Source: Anthostomella pinea
Taxonomy: Eukaryota; Ascomycota; Sordariomycetes; Xylariales; Xylariaceae
DNA length: 64,000 nt
Assembly: GCA_963556695.1 (NCBI GenBank)
Contig: CAUWAG010000011.1
Location: 310,001 to 374,000, forward strand
Direction of reading: 5' to 3'
Part shown: positions 44,824-56,820 of the stretch, one piece after another
How the letters are laid out: every line of letters begins with the position of its first letter
Position numbering within the stretch: position 1 is the stretch's first letter
Translations under genes and position numbers: made by a program
The notes under the pieces: model-generated
Told to the model about the DNA's origin: nothing
Databases searched by the model: none
What the model saw: the letters and a program-made list of their open reading frames with translations, nothing else

Positions 44824-45411
44824 ATGCCTTCAAACAAGGATCGCCTGTACGTGGCTCTGTAGGTCCGTGGTGGCCAGCCGCAGATGGCCGGGCTTGAAGA
44901 CAAGTGCGCAAATGTCCCTTTTTAGGCCATTCCTTACAACAATAACGGGACCAGATACCACTGGTCCTTACTCGTCGGGCCAAAGAATGAACAGGGAGAG
45001 AGCGGAGGCAAACGTTTCCACGCAAAGGACACCATCGGCCATGGGACAGGCCGGGCGGCTTGGCAATTCGAAGAAGTCGACATACTCATGAAACCAACAA
45101 TCAGGCTGTTGGTTCGCGTCGTCATTGGCAAGGTCAGCAACATGAGTCGGCTGGAGTCCATCTTCAGGAGTACGCCGCTGCGTGACGATCCAGGCTGGAA
45201 CTGTGTCGCGTGGGCGAAGGAGGCACTTGATGTTGCCTTGAAGGACGGCAATGCCTTGGGGACATGCGCTCCAGATTGGAAGTCTGTCCGCGACACCGCC
45301 ATGTGGTATGCCGAGTCGAAGATAGCTGCTGGTCGTTTCGAGCGGGGGGCATACGACGCAGAGAAAGCACCGACTTGGGACATGCTCGAGAGTGTTGAGT
45401 TGCTAGCATAG
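44824..45411 (+). pseudogene. conserved-looking hypothetical protein, one nonsense codon
   Basis: Exons 44824-44903 and 44955-45411 (51-bp intron, GTGCGC...CCAG) give about 178 codons. The protein starts MPSNKDRLYVAL, then a TAG (44860-44862) where Tyr would fit, and continues VRGGQPQMAGLEDKYHWSLL. The second half holds LRDDPGWNCVAWAKEAL and a helical C-terminus. A Trp/Cys-containing globular domain is likely, but the family name and function are not known to me. The change to TAG is a transversion, unlike the RIP-type lesions nearby, so a sequencing error is possible. It is convergent with the APH-like gene, with 6 bp between stops. Confidence 0.6.
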
Positions 45412-45417
45412 TCCGAC

Positions 45418-46269
45418 CTATATATTGGTCCCGAAAGCGTCAAAGTATTTCAGCCGTATCTTGTCCATTCTCAGCTCATAAGGCATATGGGGCAAGAATT
45501 TGCCGACTTCATCCTGCCAGAACACATTGTATGGGTTGACATGCCAAGCACATGAGTGCTCCCAGTACGAGGGAAACCAGCCAGAGGTCTCCCAATCGAT
45601 GATGCCAGTAACCTTGTCACCGCGTACCACGATGTTCAAGCTGCTTAGATCGCCATGCGTGAACACTACTTTTTCGTGGTGTTGGCGGTAGAAATCGAGT
45701 AGCTCAGGGATGTCGTCTGGCAGGTCTGGCAGGTCCGTAGGGTGCTTATCAATCTTCACAGGCTCTATGAGGGCTTGATGGAACTCGCGGACCGAAGCAA
45801 AAGGGCCCCAGAACATTTTGGAGGGCAGGCGAGGGTCACAGAAAGGACCGCCGTTGACATTAGCGACGCCCATGCCCTCGGGCGGGCTTATGTTTCGAAG
45901 CTCCTCGATCATAAGCTGGAGCTGGAGATGAATCTCCCGCTTGGACTCGTCGGACCGGCCATGCCATCCACCACTTACCATGTGTCCATCAATCCGGCTC
46001 ATGACTGTGTATGTAGCGCCCTTGTGGATAAAGGCGCAGTAGACCTTGGGCACTGGGATCGACGTATGCTTTGCGACAAATTGCATGGCGTACGCCTCGG
46101 CCAGGTTTTCGAAGGGGTATACTTTGATGAAGAACCTGGACAAAGGTGACGAGCCCGGGGACGGCTTCCACAACCGTGACAAATATCTCTCACACCGATG
46201 CATGAGCTTAACGGAGAGCAGTGTGAGCATCCGGTTCATCGGCCCGGCGTTGATAGGCTCGCACTCCAT
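45418..46269 (-). CDS. APH-family (aminoglycoside phosphotransferase-like) kinase
   Basis: The first ATG in frame is at 46269 (MECEPINAGPMN), giving 283 residues; the frame is open further upstream but only from a TTG. The N-lobe has FFIKVYPFENLAEAYAMQFV, with the ATP-binding Lys likely in FIKV, and TSIPVPKVYCAF. The C-lobe has HGDLSSLNIVV (catalytic Asp and metal-binding Asn) and GIIDWETSGW (metal-binding Asp), the signature of the fungal APH/choline-kinase superfamily. Such enzymes phosphorylate small hydroxylated molecules; in moulds most have no known substrate and drug resistance should not be inferred. The length matches the family. Soluble; no signal peptide seen. Confidence 0.87.
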   Translation of the reverse strand: MECEPINAGPMNRMLTLLSVKLMHRCERYLSRLWKPSPGSSPLSRFFIKVYPFENLAEAYAMQFVAKHTSIPVPKVYCAFIHKGATYTVMSRIDGHMVSGGWHGRSDESKREIHLQLQLMIEELRNISPPEGMGVANVNGGPFCDPRLPSKMFWGPFASVREFHQALIEPVKIDKHPTDLPDLPDDIPELLDFYRQHHEKVVFTHGDLSSLNIVVRGDKVTGIIDWETSGWFPSYWEHSCAWHVNPYNVFWQDEVGKFLPHMPYELRMDKIRLKYFDAFGTNI

Positions 46270-47393
46270 GACGATGCCTCCAACGCGTCGTGTGTGAATT
46301 GCTTTGTCTTGAGCGGGGGAGATCCGAGAGTACCTCTGGCAGTACCGAACTGAGTTGGGCAGAGGGGCAAGGGGCAAAGGAGAGCACCACCACAGCCGAG
46401 AGTCGCGTGCTCAATGAACAGCCACGGGTGGTGCCTCAGCTACGCGATTGGTGCCAAGTGAGCCGGGGTAGGTGACTCGGATGGACTACCACGCTGTCTG
46501 GTTGTTCGCATGGTAGTAGTGTAGGCAGCTGAAGGTGAGCAAATCCCCAGGCGAACAACGTAAAAGCACAGGTCTGACTCGATCACGGACCGCGAATTCC
46601 TCTGAAGTCGTTGTTGTAGGAGGAAGGGTTGGGTGTGGGCCCAGCTGGCCTGTAGAAGTTAGGACCACTCATCTCACGACGTGGCCCGAGCGTCTCCCAG
46701 TTCAAGTGGTCCGTGCTTTGACAAAGGTCACGTGCTTGGATACTGCCGTCTAACAATCCCACACCACTTACCCGTGCAGGTGCGTTGTATAGACGGCGTG
46801 ATCGACCCGTCGACAACAAGCTGAATCGATAGATCAATCAGTATAGGGAGTCGGAGGGTTTTGGAAGATCATGAGATCTGTGTGATGGAAGGATGTCGCT
46901 GGATCGCAGTCGGAAAGGTGGTGATACTTTTTGGTGTTTTGGATGAGGTGAGGGGTAATTGACAACGGAAGCGAGTGTCTGCTCGTGGTAAGGTATGGAC
47001 TGATCGGTCTGGATGCGACAAAGTGTCTACGACGTCAGCAGTAGTCGTCTGCAGCAATCGGACTGATCCCAGATGGTATTGTATTGGTCACTCTTCTGTG
47101 GTGGCCGTGGGGTGGTGTTCAAGCGAGAGGCATTGTGGTACCTATAAGAATCATGGAGAGCCGACACTGTGACAGGTCTGGAAATGTCATAATGTTCACT
47201 GTAGCCCCATACTCCTCCGGCAGCAACATGATGGCTTAAAACTTGTCCACTTTCAGTGCTTGCATACTCGCCAAGCAGGTCAGAGTCGGCCATGAGCAAG
47301 TCAGACTCGGAACGACAAATAGCGATCCATCTTCGATTTCGGTGTGTCTTCTATACCTAAGACCCATATTAGTTCACTGACGTCATCACTCGC
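46270..47393. other. intergenic, no supported gene
   Basis: Probably holds the promoters of the APH-like gene and of the gene at 47394. A minus-strand open frame from ATG 47293 (about 88 codons) has no recognisable domain. It includes the string shared with 28190-28220. Confidence 0.4.
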
Positions 47394-48545
47394 ATGCACT
47401 ATCGCCAGCTCTCTCCATCTCGCGGGTGTGATTCTGATTCTTATAGTCACTGGGCGCTCATCATAACTACATGTCAGCCGCCCATCATGCAACACTACAA
47501 GCCTCATGAGAACGCCAAGTTCGAGGGCTACTACTCCAAATTCCGGCTCCCCTCCGGCGCCCACCTCGTCTTCATAGTATGCACCGTCCCGTCCGCCGAA
47601 ACGCGCCCCCACAACATCACCTTCACATACGTGCCCCCCCTCAACACGACAACGACCAAGGTCTTCCAACGCGAGTTGTTCGTCTCAGACCTGCAGTTTA
47701 TCAACCACAAAGAAAGCGATGACGCTGGCGACATGGCATTCGAGCAGCACTGGCCCGGCGGTTTCGTGAAAGTGCATAATGACGCGGCCTCGACGACCGA
47801 GTACATGATCGAGGAAACGGAGTTTCGGTTTGAAGCAAAGACGACGGGACCCCCCACCCCGTGGATGCCCGACATGGACACCCCCGAGGGCATCCTGGTC
47901 GGCCTGCCTCTGCCGCTGCACTGGCACGTCCATTCACTGGCCTCGGACTGCTCATTCAACATACAAATCCACGACAGCGACTACGACCTACCCTCCTCCG
48001 ACAGATCCGGAATAGCAACCGTCCACCAAGAAAAGAACTGGGCCACCAGTTTCCCCTCGGCGCACCACTGGATCCAAGCCCGAGATGCCGACGGCGATCG
48101 CGGCATCTGTGTGGCCGGCGGCCAGATTTTAGGAATGCAGGCGTATCTGCTCGGCTACCACGCAAGCAACCCCAAATACACCATGGCGTTCCGCCCGCCG
48201 TACGCCGTCAAATGCGCCGGGTGGAGCCCGACCATGAGCATTACCTCAGACTGGGACGCGCGCTCGGTCGAGCTCAGCATCCAGACGTGGACGCGGAAGA
48301 TTGTCGTGCAGGCACAGGCGCCCGTGGGCTCGTTTTTCAGTCTGAGCTCGCCGTTTGCGGACGGGCATCGCATTAATATGCTGGCCGAGAGCTTTCGGGC
48401 GACTGTTAGGGTCAGGGTGTTTGAGGCGGGGTTGTTGGGGCCTTGGAGCTGGCGGCTGGTGCATGAGGATGGGTTTGAGGGGGGTAGTCTGGAGTTTGGG
48501 GCTGGGTATTATCCGTTTGCTGGCCGGGAGGAACGATATTGTTGA
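47394..48545 (+). CDS. tocopherol-cyclase-like (lipocalin-fold) protein
   Basis: A single frame of 383 codons from ATG 47394; an internal ATG at 47487 (MQHYKPHENAKFEGYYSKF) may be the true start (352 residues). The sequence follows the tocopherol-cyclase-like layout: FEGYYSKFRLPSGAHLVF near the start, HQEKNWATSFPSAHHWIQ in the middle, and FEGGSLEFGAGYYPFAG at the end. In plants the family cyclises tocopherol precursors; fungal members have no settled role, so only the fold is claimed. No membrane segments or signal peptide are obvious. GC-rich codon use suggests a well-kept host gene. Confidence 0.72.
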   Translation: MHYRQLSPSRGCDSDSYSHWALIITTCQPPIMQHYKPHENAKFEGYYSKFRLPSGAHLVFIVCTVPSAETRPHNITFTYVPPLNTTTTKVFQRELFVSDLQFINHKESDDAGDMAFEQHWPGGFVKVHNDAASTTEYMIEETEFRFEAKTTGPPTPWMPDMDTPEGILVGLPLPLHWHVHSLASDCSFNIQIHDSDYDLPSSDRSGIATVHQEKNWATSFPSAHHWIQARDADGDRGICVAGGQILGMQAYLLGYHASNPKYTMAFRPPYAVKCAGWSPTMSITSDWDARSVELSIQTWTRKIVVQAQAPVGSFFSLSSPFADGHRINMLAESFRATVRVRVFEAGLLGPWSWRLVHEDGFEGGSLEFGAGYYPFAGREERYC

Positions 48546-49370
48546 TGTTGACCGTGATCAATGACAGCAGTCGGAACCATTCTTCGAATTTATTGTTCCA
48601 CGAGACATACCCTCCCTTCAGTTGACATTACCGACCGATTTTCGCTAGCACGGCCGCTGGCTGAAGGCTGGCACATTGTGACCCGAATGCAGCAAGACAT
48701 ATTCGCATAACGATTGAAACTAGTATCCGAAAGTAAGATAACCAAGTCGCTCGACTCACCAGTGTGCAAATCATGGGGGCCAGCCCCCAAACCCCCGAGC
48801 CTCGCTTCGCTCGAAGTCGAAGTGAACAATTCAATTTACAATAGCGCACCACAATCATTCAAAGTTAGCAGACGTCGTTTTAAAAAGCAAGCAGAGCTAT
48901 GTCGGGTGGGAAACGTCGGGGTAAGGAAGAGGAAGAGGATGAAGGAGGCTGGGGAGTGTTCGAAAAGCACTAACCTACATAGTAGAAAAGAACGAACTTT
49001 AAAGAGATACAGGTACGTGTTGGGATAGTGTGTACGCTGGATGTCGTATAAGTTATGAACAAGAATAATAAGAGGCTCAAGCTGCTTGATGATGTCGAGT
49101 ACGCAATGTAAAGAGGATACGATGACGGAAGAATCATGAGTTACCACCGTCCTCGTTCCGTGGTCATTGGTATCATCCATCTAGGGCTGAGAGAACAAGG
49201 GGGTAGTTTGAATGGGGAGTCGGGGGGTTATAGTCATAAGACATGGTCCGTTAAAAAGACGGAGAAAGGGGAAGCGAAAAGAGCTGGCAGGAATTAAGTA
49301 TACTCTCATATAGCAAGGACTATAAAGGCATGTCACAACAACAAGGCAAGGCAACAAGGCAAGTAAACTA
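48546..49370. other. intergenic with GC-rich repeat
   Basis: No supported gene. It contains the left copy of the GC-rich inverted repeat (48772-48819). Confidence 0.4.
48772..48819 (+). repeat. GC-rich hairpin repeat, left copy
   Basis: CATGGGGGCCAGCCCCC, then AAACCCCCGAGCCTCGC, then TTCGCTCGAAGTCG. It is self-complementary in two places and matches 56967-57015 in inverted orientation except for one extra base. Confidence 0.88.
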
Positions 49371-49577
49371 AACCCTCAGGAGTCTCCGTACGCCAGATAC
49401 CCAAGGCGCTGGATATCTACGGTCGTCTGTGATCTGTGGTATAAGCACGGTGGAATAAGCATTCAGTACGACTGATTAGAGTATAGCTGCTTATTCCAGG
49501 TTGCTTCTTCTACTATTTTAATGACATACAAAGAGAATTGACATGGTGCGCGTACGGAGACATATGAGGGCTAAGTG
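49371..49577. mobile_element. MITE, copy 2 (207 bp, TA-flanked)
   Basis: The right end inverted reads CACTTAGCCCTCATATGTC, then TCCGTACGC. The left end is shortened (AACCCTCAGGAGTCTCCGTA). TA flanks both sides (49369-49370, 49578-49579). The interior GGAATAAGCATTC and TGCTTATTCC match copy 1. Confidence 0.82.
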
Positions 49578-49895
49578 TAAGTGGTTAATCTCACGTCACG
49601 GTCTCTTAGGTTGAAGGGCTGGGACTGTCTGTCTGCAAGCTAACTCACTTTGCCTTTCTCTATATTTGCCGGCCAAAAACTCTGACGTATAAATATATAA
49701 GAAAACAGACAAGTAGCGGATAGACAGACTCTGGCACAGACAGCAGCCGACGTACCAAGTCTGACAATATAAAAGACAGAACCACCCCAACCAGAACACC
49801 TCCAACCACCCACGAGAACAAGGTAACTAATGCCAGCAACCCATACGCCCCACCACAAGCTCCTCCTCCTCTCACTCTACCGCCCGAACGCAAAC
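49578..49895. other. downstream region of the kinase gene
   Basis: No supported gene; open frames here overlap and lack domains. Confidence 0.35.
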
Positions 49896-52436
49896 TCAAA
49901 GCCACCCCCCCTCCCCAGCCAGCTTCTCCAGCTCCTCTACCTCTCCCGGGCAGTAGTAAGCCTGCATCGCAACCCCAAAGACGCGCATCGCGATATACGG
50001 CCACGACGTTCTCGTCGTTCTCCTCGCTTCTTCTTTAGCCTTTCTGTTGGCCTCTTCCTCCTTGGTTTCCTCTTCTTCGGTTTCCTCTTTGGTGGTCTCC
50101 TTGGGATACAATTCATCCTCCTCACTCTCATACTCATCCTCCCAATCCCCAACTCCACTCGTAGTCCCCAGCAGCCACCGCGAATTCAGTTGGTGCAGCC
50201 TCTCGTCGAACGCCTCCCGCATGCGCCGGCGGTGGTAGCAATCCCTCCTAGCGCGCTGGTCTTGCCGTTTCCACTCAAGAACATCTTCCGAATCCCCATC
50301 CGAATCCTCATCCGAGTCGTCAGGCCCCGAGTAGTGCGACATGTGTTGCCACTTGTCGTATTTGTGTCGCATCAGCCGCGGGTACCGACTCACGGCGAAG
50401 AGCGGCGTGCTGTAGATTTGTTCCCAGTCTAGGAGGCTGGTCGGCTGGCCTGTGGTGGCGTCGACGAGGAGGTTGTGTTTTGATATGTCCCAGTGGTGGA
50501 GGACGAAGCGGGAGGCGGTGATGCGGGTTTGGTCGTGGTTGTGATCGGGGTTGGCGTGGGAATGGAACTGGGGCGCGGGTGTTGAGTCAGCGCTGCTGCT
50601 GCTGGTGTTTGCCTCGTCTTCTTTCCTGTTCTCCTCCTCAGAACAGCCAGACGATGTCTCCATCTCCTTGTGATCATCGAGCCAAGCAGGTATACTTTCC
50701 ATGTCAGCTAAAGTGTCATAAATGAAACGGGTGGGGGAACATAGACTTACTCCGCTCTGGTAGCATTGCCTCCATCTTCCCTGGCTTCCGTTTCGGGGAT
50801 TTCTCGTACGCTTGTACCACTGAACACGGCTCGTGCAATCTTCTCCAGCTTGCGACAAGCTTCAGCCTGGTCTACGAGCATGAAGGGCCGGAAACGCGAC
50901 GTGTCCAGATCGACGTCCGACTCGCCGGCAGGGGGGCACAAGGCAGACTGGACCTCTTTCATGCGCTCACGCGCCTTTGCGAGCTCCCTGTGGCGGTCAG
51001 TGCGCGCCTCGTCGGTCTCAGCGTCGAGTTTTCGTTGTGTGGTGCTTGGCCAGTCAGACTCAGCCATCTCAGTCTCGAGGTCGAGGTCTTCTAGCTTCTC
51101 CTTTAATTCTCTGGACTCAGCGCATAGGGCGCCTGCTGCCTCGGTGGCAGCGGGATACAATGCCGACTCGACCTCTGACAAGCGCTGACGCGCTTCTGTG
51201 AGCTCTCGGTGGCGGTCGGTACGCAGACGCTCCTGGTCGCTTTCAGCGTCGAGTTGTTGTTTTGCGTCAAGGGGCAGAAACCCCCTAGCCAGCGCACCCT
51301 CAAAGTCGAGTTTATAAATCTTCGACCTCAACTCTCTGGCTTCGGCGCGCAGGGCCTGGCGAGGGTCGTCTGCTTCGGCGGCGCGGCACTGGATCAGGGA
51401 CAGTACAAAGTCGAGGGGTGTGTGGAAAGGACCGTGGTGGAATGGGTAGTCCTCGCGCCAGTCGCCACTGAGAAGCTCCTGGGAGACGGGCGGACCCATC
51501 ACGACGTGACTGTCCGACGTGTCCGAGCCACTGCCGCTGCGAGTTCTGTCGTGTCGACTCAGGTCTCCCTTTTGGTCTCCACCTCGGTTCTGATCTTGTT
51601 CAAGTTGTTGACTTGCATTTTGGTCTGAGCTGCTCGTGGTGACGAATCTCATGTGTCTCGCCTCGTCTTCCGCTGTGGAAAGACTGCCAATGACATCAAA
51701 AGAATGCCGACAAAGACCGTCAACCCAGTCGGCAAGAGTCCTGGCCACATTGAGTTTCTGCTCAAGCTTCAGGCTTGCCTCGGTAAATTCTACCCCTGTA
51801 GCCTTTTCCATGATGCACCATTCGTAGCCGAGTTCGTTGTTGGGACTCGGATCATAGGCGATTATTCTGGGGACGGGGATGCAGGTATTTTTGCGCACCC
51901 ATTCCATCGTGGCCACCTCGGATGCCGTCTTGGAAACCGACCGAAAGACAGGCAGAGCGACGCGCAGGATGAGTTTGGAATCGGGTCCGAAGCAGGGACG
52001 GATGGTGTAGACGCGGTTCCAGGTGCCTTCATCCAGATATGTAATGCCAAAGTCGTTGCTGCAAGCAGGGGATGGGCTGGTGGGTGTCGCCTGTGCTTGC
52101 GGACAGCCGCCCCCGCCATGCTGCTCACAGACAAGATCAGAGTGCTGTCTTAGCAGTCTCGGGAATATGTCGTTGATCCTTTGCGTCAGGCTATCCTTGT
52201 CCTCGGTCCATTCGGGGTTGGCAGAATCCCCCCCCCCTTAGTTCATGGCCGGTCCAACGCACGCGGCCGGGGGTGAAGGTGGTGGTGGGTGGTGGTGAGG
52301 CAGACGATGGGGGTGAGTGTGAGTCCTGCCGGTCGGATGAAGAGGCCACCGACGAGGACGAGGCGTGACGGGTCACAAGCCCAGGCATGGCGTCGATGGT
52401 GCACGAGTCGGCGTAGATGCTGGATTGACGTGCCAT
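49896..52436 (-). CDS. large APH-like kinase with coiled-coil insert
   Basis: Exons 52436-50751 and 50694-49896 (56-bp intron GTAAGT...AAAG) give about 827 residues, if one G is removed from a run of ten at 52228-52237. With nine Gs the frame and the intron phase both fit. ATG 52436 (MARQSSIYADSC) starts a Ser/Pro-rich N-terminus. The N-lobe has DFGITYLDEGTWNRVYTI and NTCIPVPRIIAYDPS. A long charged insert follows, with two similar ~70-residue coiled-coil units (ESDQERLRTDRHRELTEAR and ETDEARTDRHRELAKAR). The C-lobe has HHWDISKHNLLV and SLLDWEQI, the catalytic and metal-binding motifs. The tail is very acidic, then helical. Substrate unknown. The G run may be a true frameshift or a sequencing slip. 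Confidence 0.76.
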
Positions 52437-53335
52437 GCAGGTGTACCTGTCGTCGCCAAGGTGAGGTCGTGAGGATTGGCGTATTCGTGGCGATGCAGCA
52501 GAGATAGCTAGAGTCAGCGATTGTTTGTTGTTTGCAAGTTGCAGGTTTGCAAGATTGGTGAGTGCGAGGTGAATGAGAATGAAGGTAGTAAATTTCAGGT
52601 GAGTTTAGGTCATGTACTTAATACTTATAGGTGTTTGTTACCTGGGTTGCAGAGGTGTGTATCCGAGGCACCTGTCGAGGGGCGTTCCCACCTGGCGTCA
52701 CCCGTGGTTACTCTCTAGCCACCTCAGCCACCCCCTACCCCTATTTCATGACATTTGCCCCCTTTGTCCTTGTCGCCAGGCCATGGCATTGTAACACCAA
52801 CCGCCTAAATGTTTTTTTAGTGTCTCTACCATCGCATAGTCTACCCGTCACCCAAAATGTCTCTGACACTGGCATATGTGTCACTTGTGCTATGGCTCTT
52901 TCGACAACAAGAGTCGCTCCGTTCGGAAAACCGGCTACGCAGTGAATGTCATTTTACAGAGCCTTTCCAAATCCATAATTATAACTATCACCAAGTATCT
53001 CAATGTGGTTGTCGAGGATGCTCCGATAATAGCCGACCAAGGTCGACACGGCTGTCAAGGCCTAGAACGGTGTCACAATTCGACTGCTAGTGGACTCCAG
53101 AAATGTCTTCTCGTGCGATGCATGCAGTTGATATACTCGTAAAATGCAGGTAGATAATGTTTCCAAAAGCTAACTGAGCAATATGTCGCGATTGTCACGC
53201 GGGTAGGTGGCAAGCTCAAGATGTACGTCACTGCGATATACTCGTAAATTCAGATACACCCCTGCCCCTCCCCTGATGGCCATAACCACGGGGGGCCAGA
53301 ACTTCTAACCTCACCTCTTAGTCAACCCCAAAGAA
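52437..53335. other. intergenic, no supported gene
   Basis: Upstream region of the kinase gene and downstream of the F-box-like relic. Only short open frames. Confidence 0.4.
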
Positions 53336-54816
53336 CTAATTCAGCGCCTCATTCCATTCATTACAACCACATAAATACCCCTCAAGACAGTAACCCGCAT
53401 CCTCGACACGATCACTATCCAAAACAGGTTCCCTTTCCCTATATTCCGACGTCTGCAATTCGAGACTAGTCTCGCAATAATCACTCGTGATGACCTGATC
53501 GAACGACAGAGCCATCCCATTGGTATTAGCATGATCGCGTATGGCGGTGAAGATGCACTTCCAGCCACTGTGCTGGCCTTCCAGGCGCGTACTTCTCATC
53601 TCGAGGCGGGTTAGTTTGGGGGAGTGGGATAGGAGGTTGGCGAAGGGCTTGGCGCAGAGGGTGCAGTAACCTAGGGATAGATGTTGGAGTTCCGGTAGGG
53701 CAGGGGGGTGGTTTTTGGAGGAGTGAGATGCGTTTGCAAAAGAGGAGGAGGAGGAGGAGTCCGGCAAAACGTGCGGACAGCCATCCTCTATCTGCAAATC
53801 CCGGACGCTGGGTCCGCACTTGACCTGCAACGCAGCGAGCACAGCACCCGTCTTCGCCGCGACATTGACCTCGTCGTCCCACAGCTCGCCCGGGTCCAAA
53901 CGTCTATCCCTTGGCGTCAGCGACCAAGGCTGGAACAACACCTTCGTGGTCCTACTCAGATCAAGCTGATTCCAGTCCGGAAGAGTACTTTCGTGCAGGT
54001 ACTCCAAGATCCGCCTCTTGTCCGCAGCGCACCTCGGGTTCTGATACACAGCCGGAGAGCCAACCCACTCAAAGTCGCCGAGCGTGTCGTACTGGAGGGT
54101 CAGCGCGGTAGGCCTGATCCCCGCATCGATGACACAGCTGATGGCGAGACCGAAGAGTTCGTCGCCCAGGGGTGCTTCCGCAGTCCTACTGGTCCCCGAG
54201 GGTATGGCAGAGAATCATGCTCACGGCCTTGTTGTCACACGCATCCAGGTCCAAGTCGGCGCATTTCCATCTACCGATCGTTACTGCCGTGGCATGTGGT
54301 AGGCTTCGAAGCACCTCGGTGCAGACCCTTCGTGACCTTCCGTTCTTGACTGCATGATGCGCTGCCTGCGCGCATTCGAGGTAGTGTCTCACCCCCTCAT
54401 CAGCATCATCAACGTCATGCCGCCGCCGCTCACGCAACGGCCGCTGTCATCCCTCGCCTCGCCAGCGCTAGCGCTACACCGCCGCTCCTCCCCCGCGACA
54501 GCCCGAACGTCCTCTTCGGACAAGGCCCAACTATCAATCGAATATCTAAACAGCACTTCCTTAACGCACGGAGCCAGCGCGGTCAGGTGGTGGTGCGCCC
54601 CACTTGCTTCGGGTCGACTGGCAGTTTGATGCAGCGGAAGAGCTCGCTGTTCAGCCGTGCTAGATACGCGACTCGGGGATGAGCCAGCCGTAGCGACTAG
54701 AGGTCTGAGATCAGTCCTTTGGCTGTGCGGCTCGACGTGATGCATGCTTTGATGATTACGTTGAGCAGTTCTTCTGCGAACCTGTAGAAGGCTGGGGATG
54801 GAGAGGCGTCTGTCAT
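53336..54816 (-). pseudogene. F-box/LRR-like gene with several frame breaks
   Basis: From ATG 54816 it reads MTDASPSPAFYRFAEELLNV, then SSRTAKGLISDL, stop, SLRLA, like the start of a fungal F-box protein. The frame then shifts through YSIDSWALSEEDVR, HYLECAQAAHHAVKN and TEVLRSLPHATAVTIGRW. The longest part (54049-53336 and a little upstream) continues with LGDELFGLAISCVIDAG, LQHLSLGYCTLCAKPFANLL and LTRLEMRSTRLEG, resembling leucine-rich repeats. F-box proteins choose targets for ubiquitin ligases. With one or two stops and about three frame changes it is probably dead, although undetected introns could explain some of them. Confidence 0.55.
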
Positions 54817-56820
54817 GGCTGTGTGCTGTTAGGTGGTCTGGTATGCCTTTGTGAAATGTTGACGCTCGAGGAGTAGGACAAGACAGAGGAATTAATGAAA
54901 GATAAGCCTGAAACGAAGTGTAGGAACTAATCGACACTATTAGCTCTCGGTATAGACTGTGTCCTTGACCTAATTGAAGGTGGTGAACGGTGCTGGCTGT
55001 CTCGCACCTGGAACAGGCACCCCGTATTTGAATGAGGGATCAGCCCTATGGTATCTCCGCAATCACCGCAATCTGCAATCTAATCGCCGGGCCGTTCCCG
55101 CACATCACCGCTAATGCACGTCTGGCATTTATACACACCAGCCTGACAAGTGCATAAGCCTTTACATAAATATACCCCTCCGAGTCGCAACCCTCATGTC
55201 ATATCGTGAATTGACGCCCATCCCCTCCAGCGAGCGCATACATCTCATCTTTTTCGATATAATTCATCTCCAAATTTCTCTTATTCGTTGCGGCCTGCCT
55301 TACTTAAATTAATCGAGGCGTTCTAGATGGCCGAGCCAAATACAAGACAAGCTTCCAAGTACACCGTCCCACCTTTGCGCAACGGACCAGCTGACAAACA
55401 TGGACCCCTTTGCGCAAGCTGTCATGGCTTCCCAACCGATGCGACAAACCGCCGGACGTGTTCCCAGGCAAGGCGACTGGCGGCCTGATCCAGACAACTT
55501 CCAACTCGGTGTGGCTATCAAGATACCTACCAACAAAGCGGCGGATAAGGAGAAGGCCATGATTCGCGTTTGAGTGCGCCGTCTGAGCCGTCTGCGAAAC
55601 GGGCATTATGGTCTATTTCTTTCGTCGACGACTCGATCGCGGGACGCCGTATCAGAAAACTTGGGTTGGTTCCTATAGGGATGGGGAGAGTGAGGCCTGT
55701 CTGACGCAGAGTAAGGGAGGACGAAGACGGTGGATTGGGTTCGACGTTTTCCGCTTTGCATACCGCATTACCGCAGAGGTGGTCGTCGACCCCCCTCCAT
55801 CGAAAACGATCTGATGCCAACGCCAGTGCTAGCGCCGGTGCCGGCACGATTATGGACACGACCCCAACGTCACGGTCACAGCGAGACCAGCAGCCGCGAG
55901 AGCACAAATAGAAGAGTGCCTCGTACAGGCATCCGCTATACAGGCATACGCTGTACAAAAGCCAGCTTGAAGGCCGAAGAACCTCCAAGGCAAGTCTCAA
56001 CTCTCAACTAGCCTAGGCACCTCCCAGAAATCGAGCGCCGAGCAGCTGTGTCGGACTTCTGGAAACGCTGGAAAAGTGTAATCACCGCGGTGGACACCCT
56101 GTTCTTGGATGGTCTGTTCTCGACATGGTCAAGAATCCCAACGAGGGCAGAATTCTGCGGGATAACTTATTGGATAGCTCATCGTCCCGAGAGCCGAGAT
56201 CTGGCAGTCTGCCAGTCTGCCAGTCTGGGGGGTTGTCTGGCTACCTACTTCGAGCCGCTTCCTCGAGCCGCTCACGGAAAATTCTCAGGGAGACTGGACT
56301 ACTAATACTGGCTAGACCAGTGCTGGCTGGACCACTGCGAGCGATATCCATTTGCAGGCCACGTCCGCAGTTGCGTAGAAATTTTTGATTCTACCAGTAC
56401 GTGCCACCTCCTGAGTCCTCGGACGCTGTGAGCGAGCGGGACCATACTTCGATCATCTCTTGTCTCTTGTATCTCGTCTCTTGTTTCTCGTCTCTCGTTT
56501 CTTGACAATCGTACATTCGCATCTAGAGGCGGTATCACTCATCTCCAAGCTCGGCTCCAAGCGAAGGGAGATCCTAGACTCGGATTTTACCGGTACGGGT
56601 GTACACAAATCCCCACGTATCCACATGAATCCCATCACGAATCCCTACGAATTCCACGAATCCCTTCCCATCAATCCCGGCTAGTACCAATGGTCTTTCT
56701 TCTATGCCACTTCTATGCCACTGCCAGTAATGGAACTTGTGACAGCCGGTGGCATATTCTATAAAAACTTGTAACCTATAGTATGTCTTGTAAACAATCC
56801 GTGGCAGCTTGTGGCATGTC

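Noticed and set aside
45418..46269. Reading the APH-like gene as an antibiotic-resistance gene
   Set aside because: Fungal members of this superfamily are numerous and mostly uncharacterised; only the kinase fold and motifs are supported.
47531..48464. Several 60-170-codon frames overlapping the tocopherol-cyclase-like gene
   Set aside because: Shadow frames of a GC-rich coding region.
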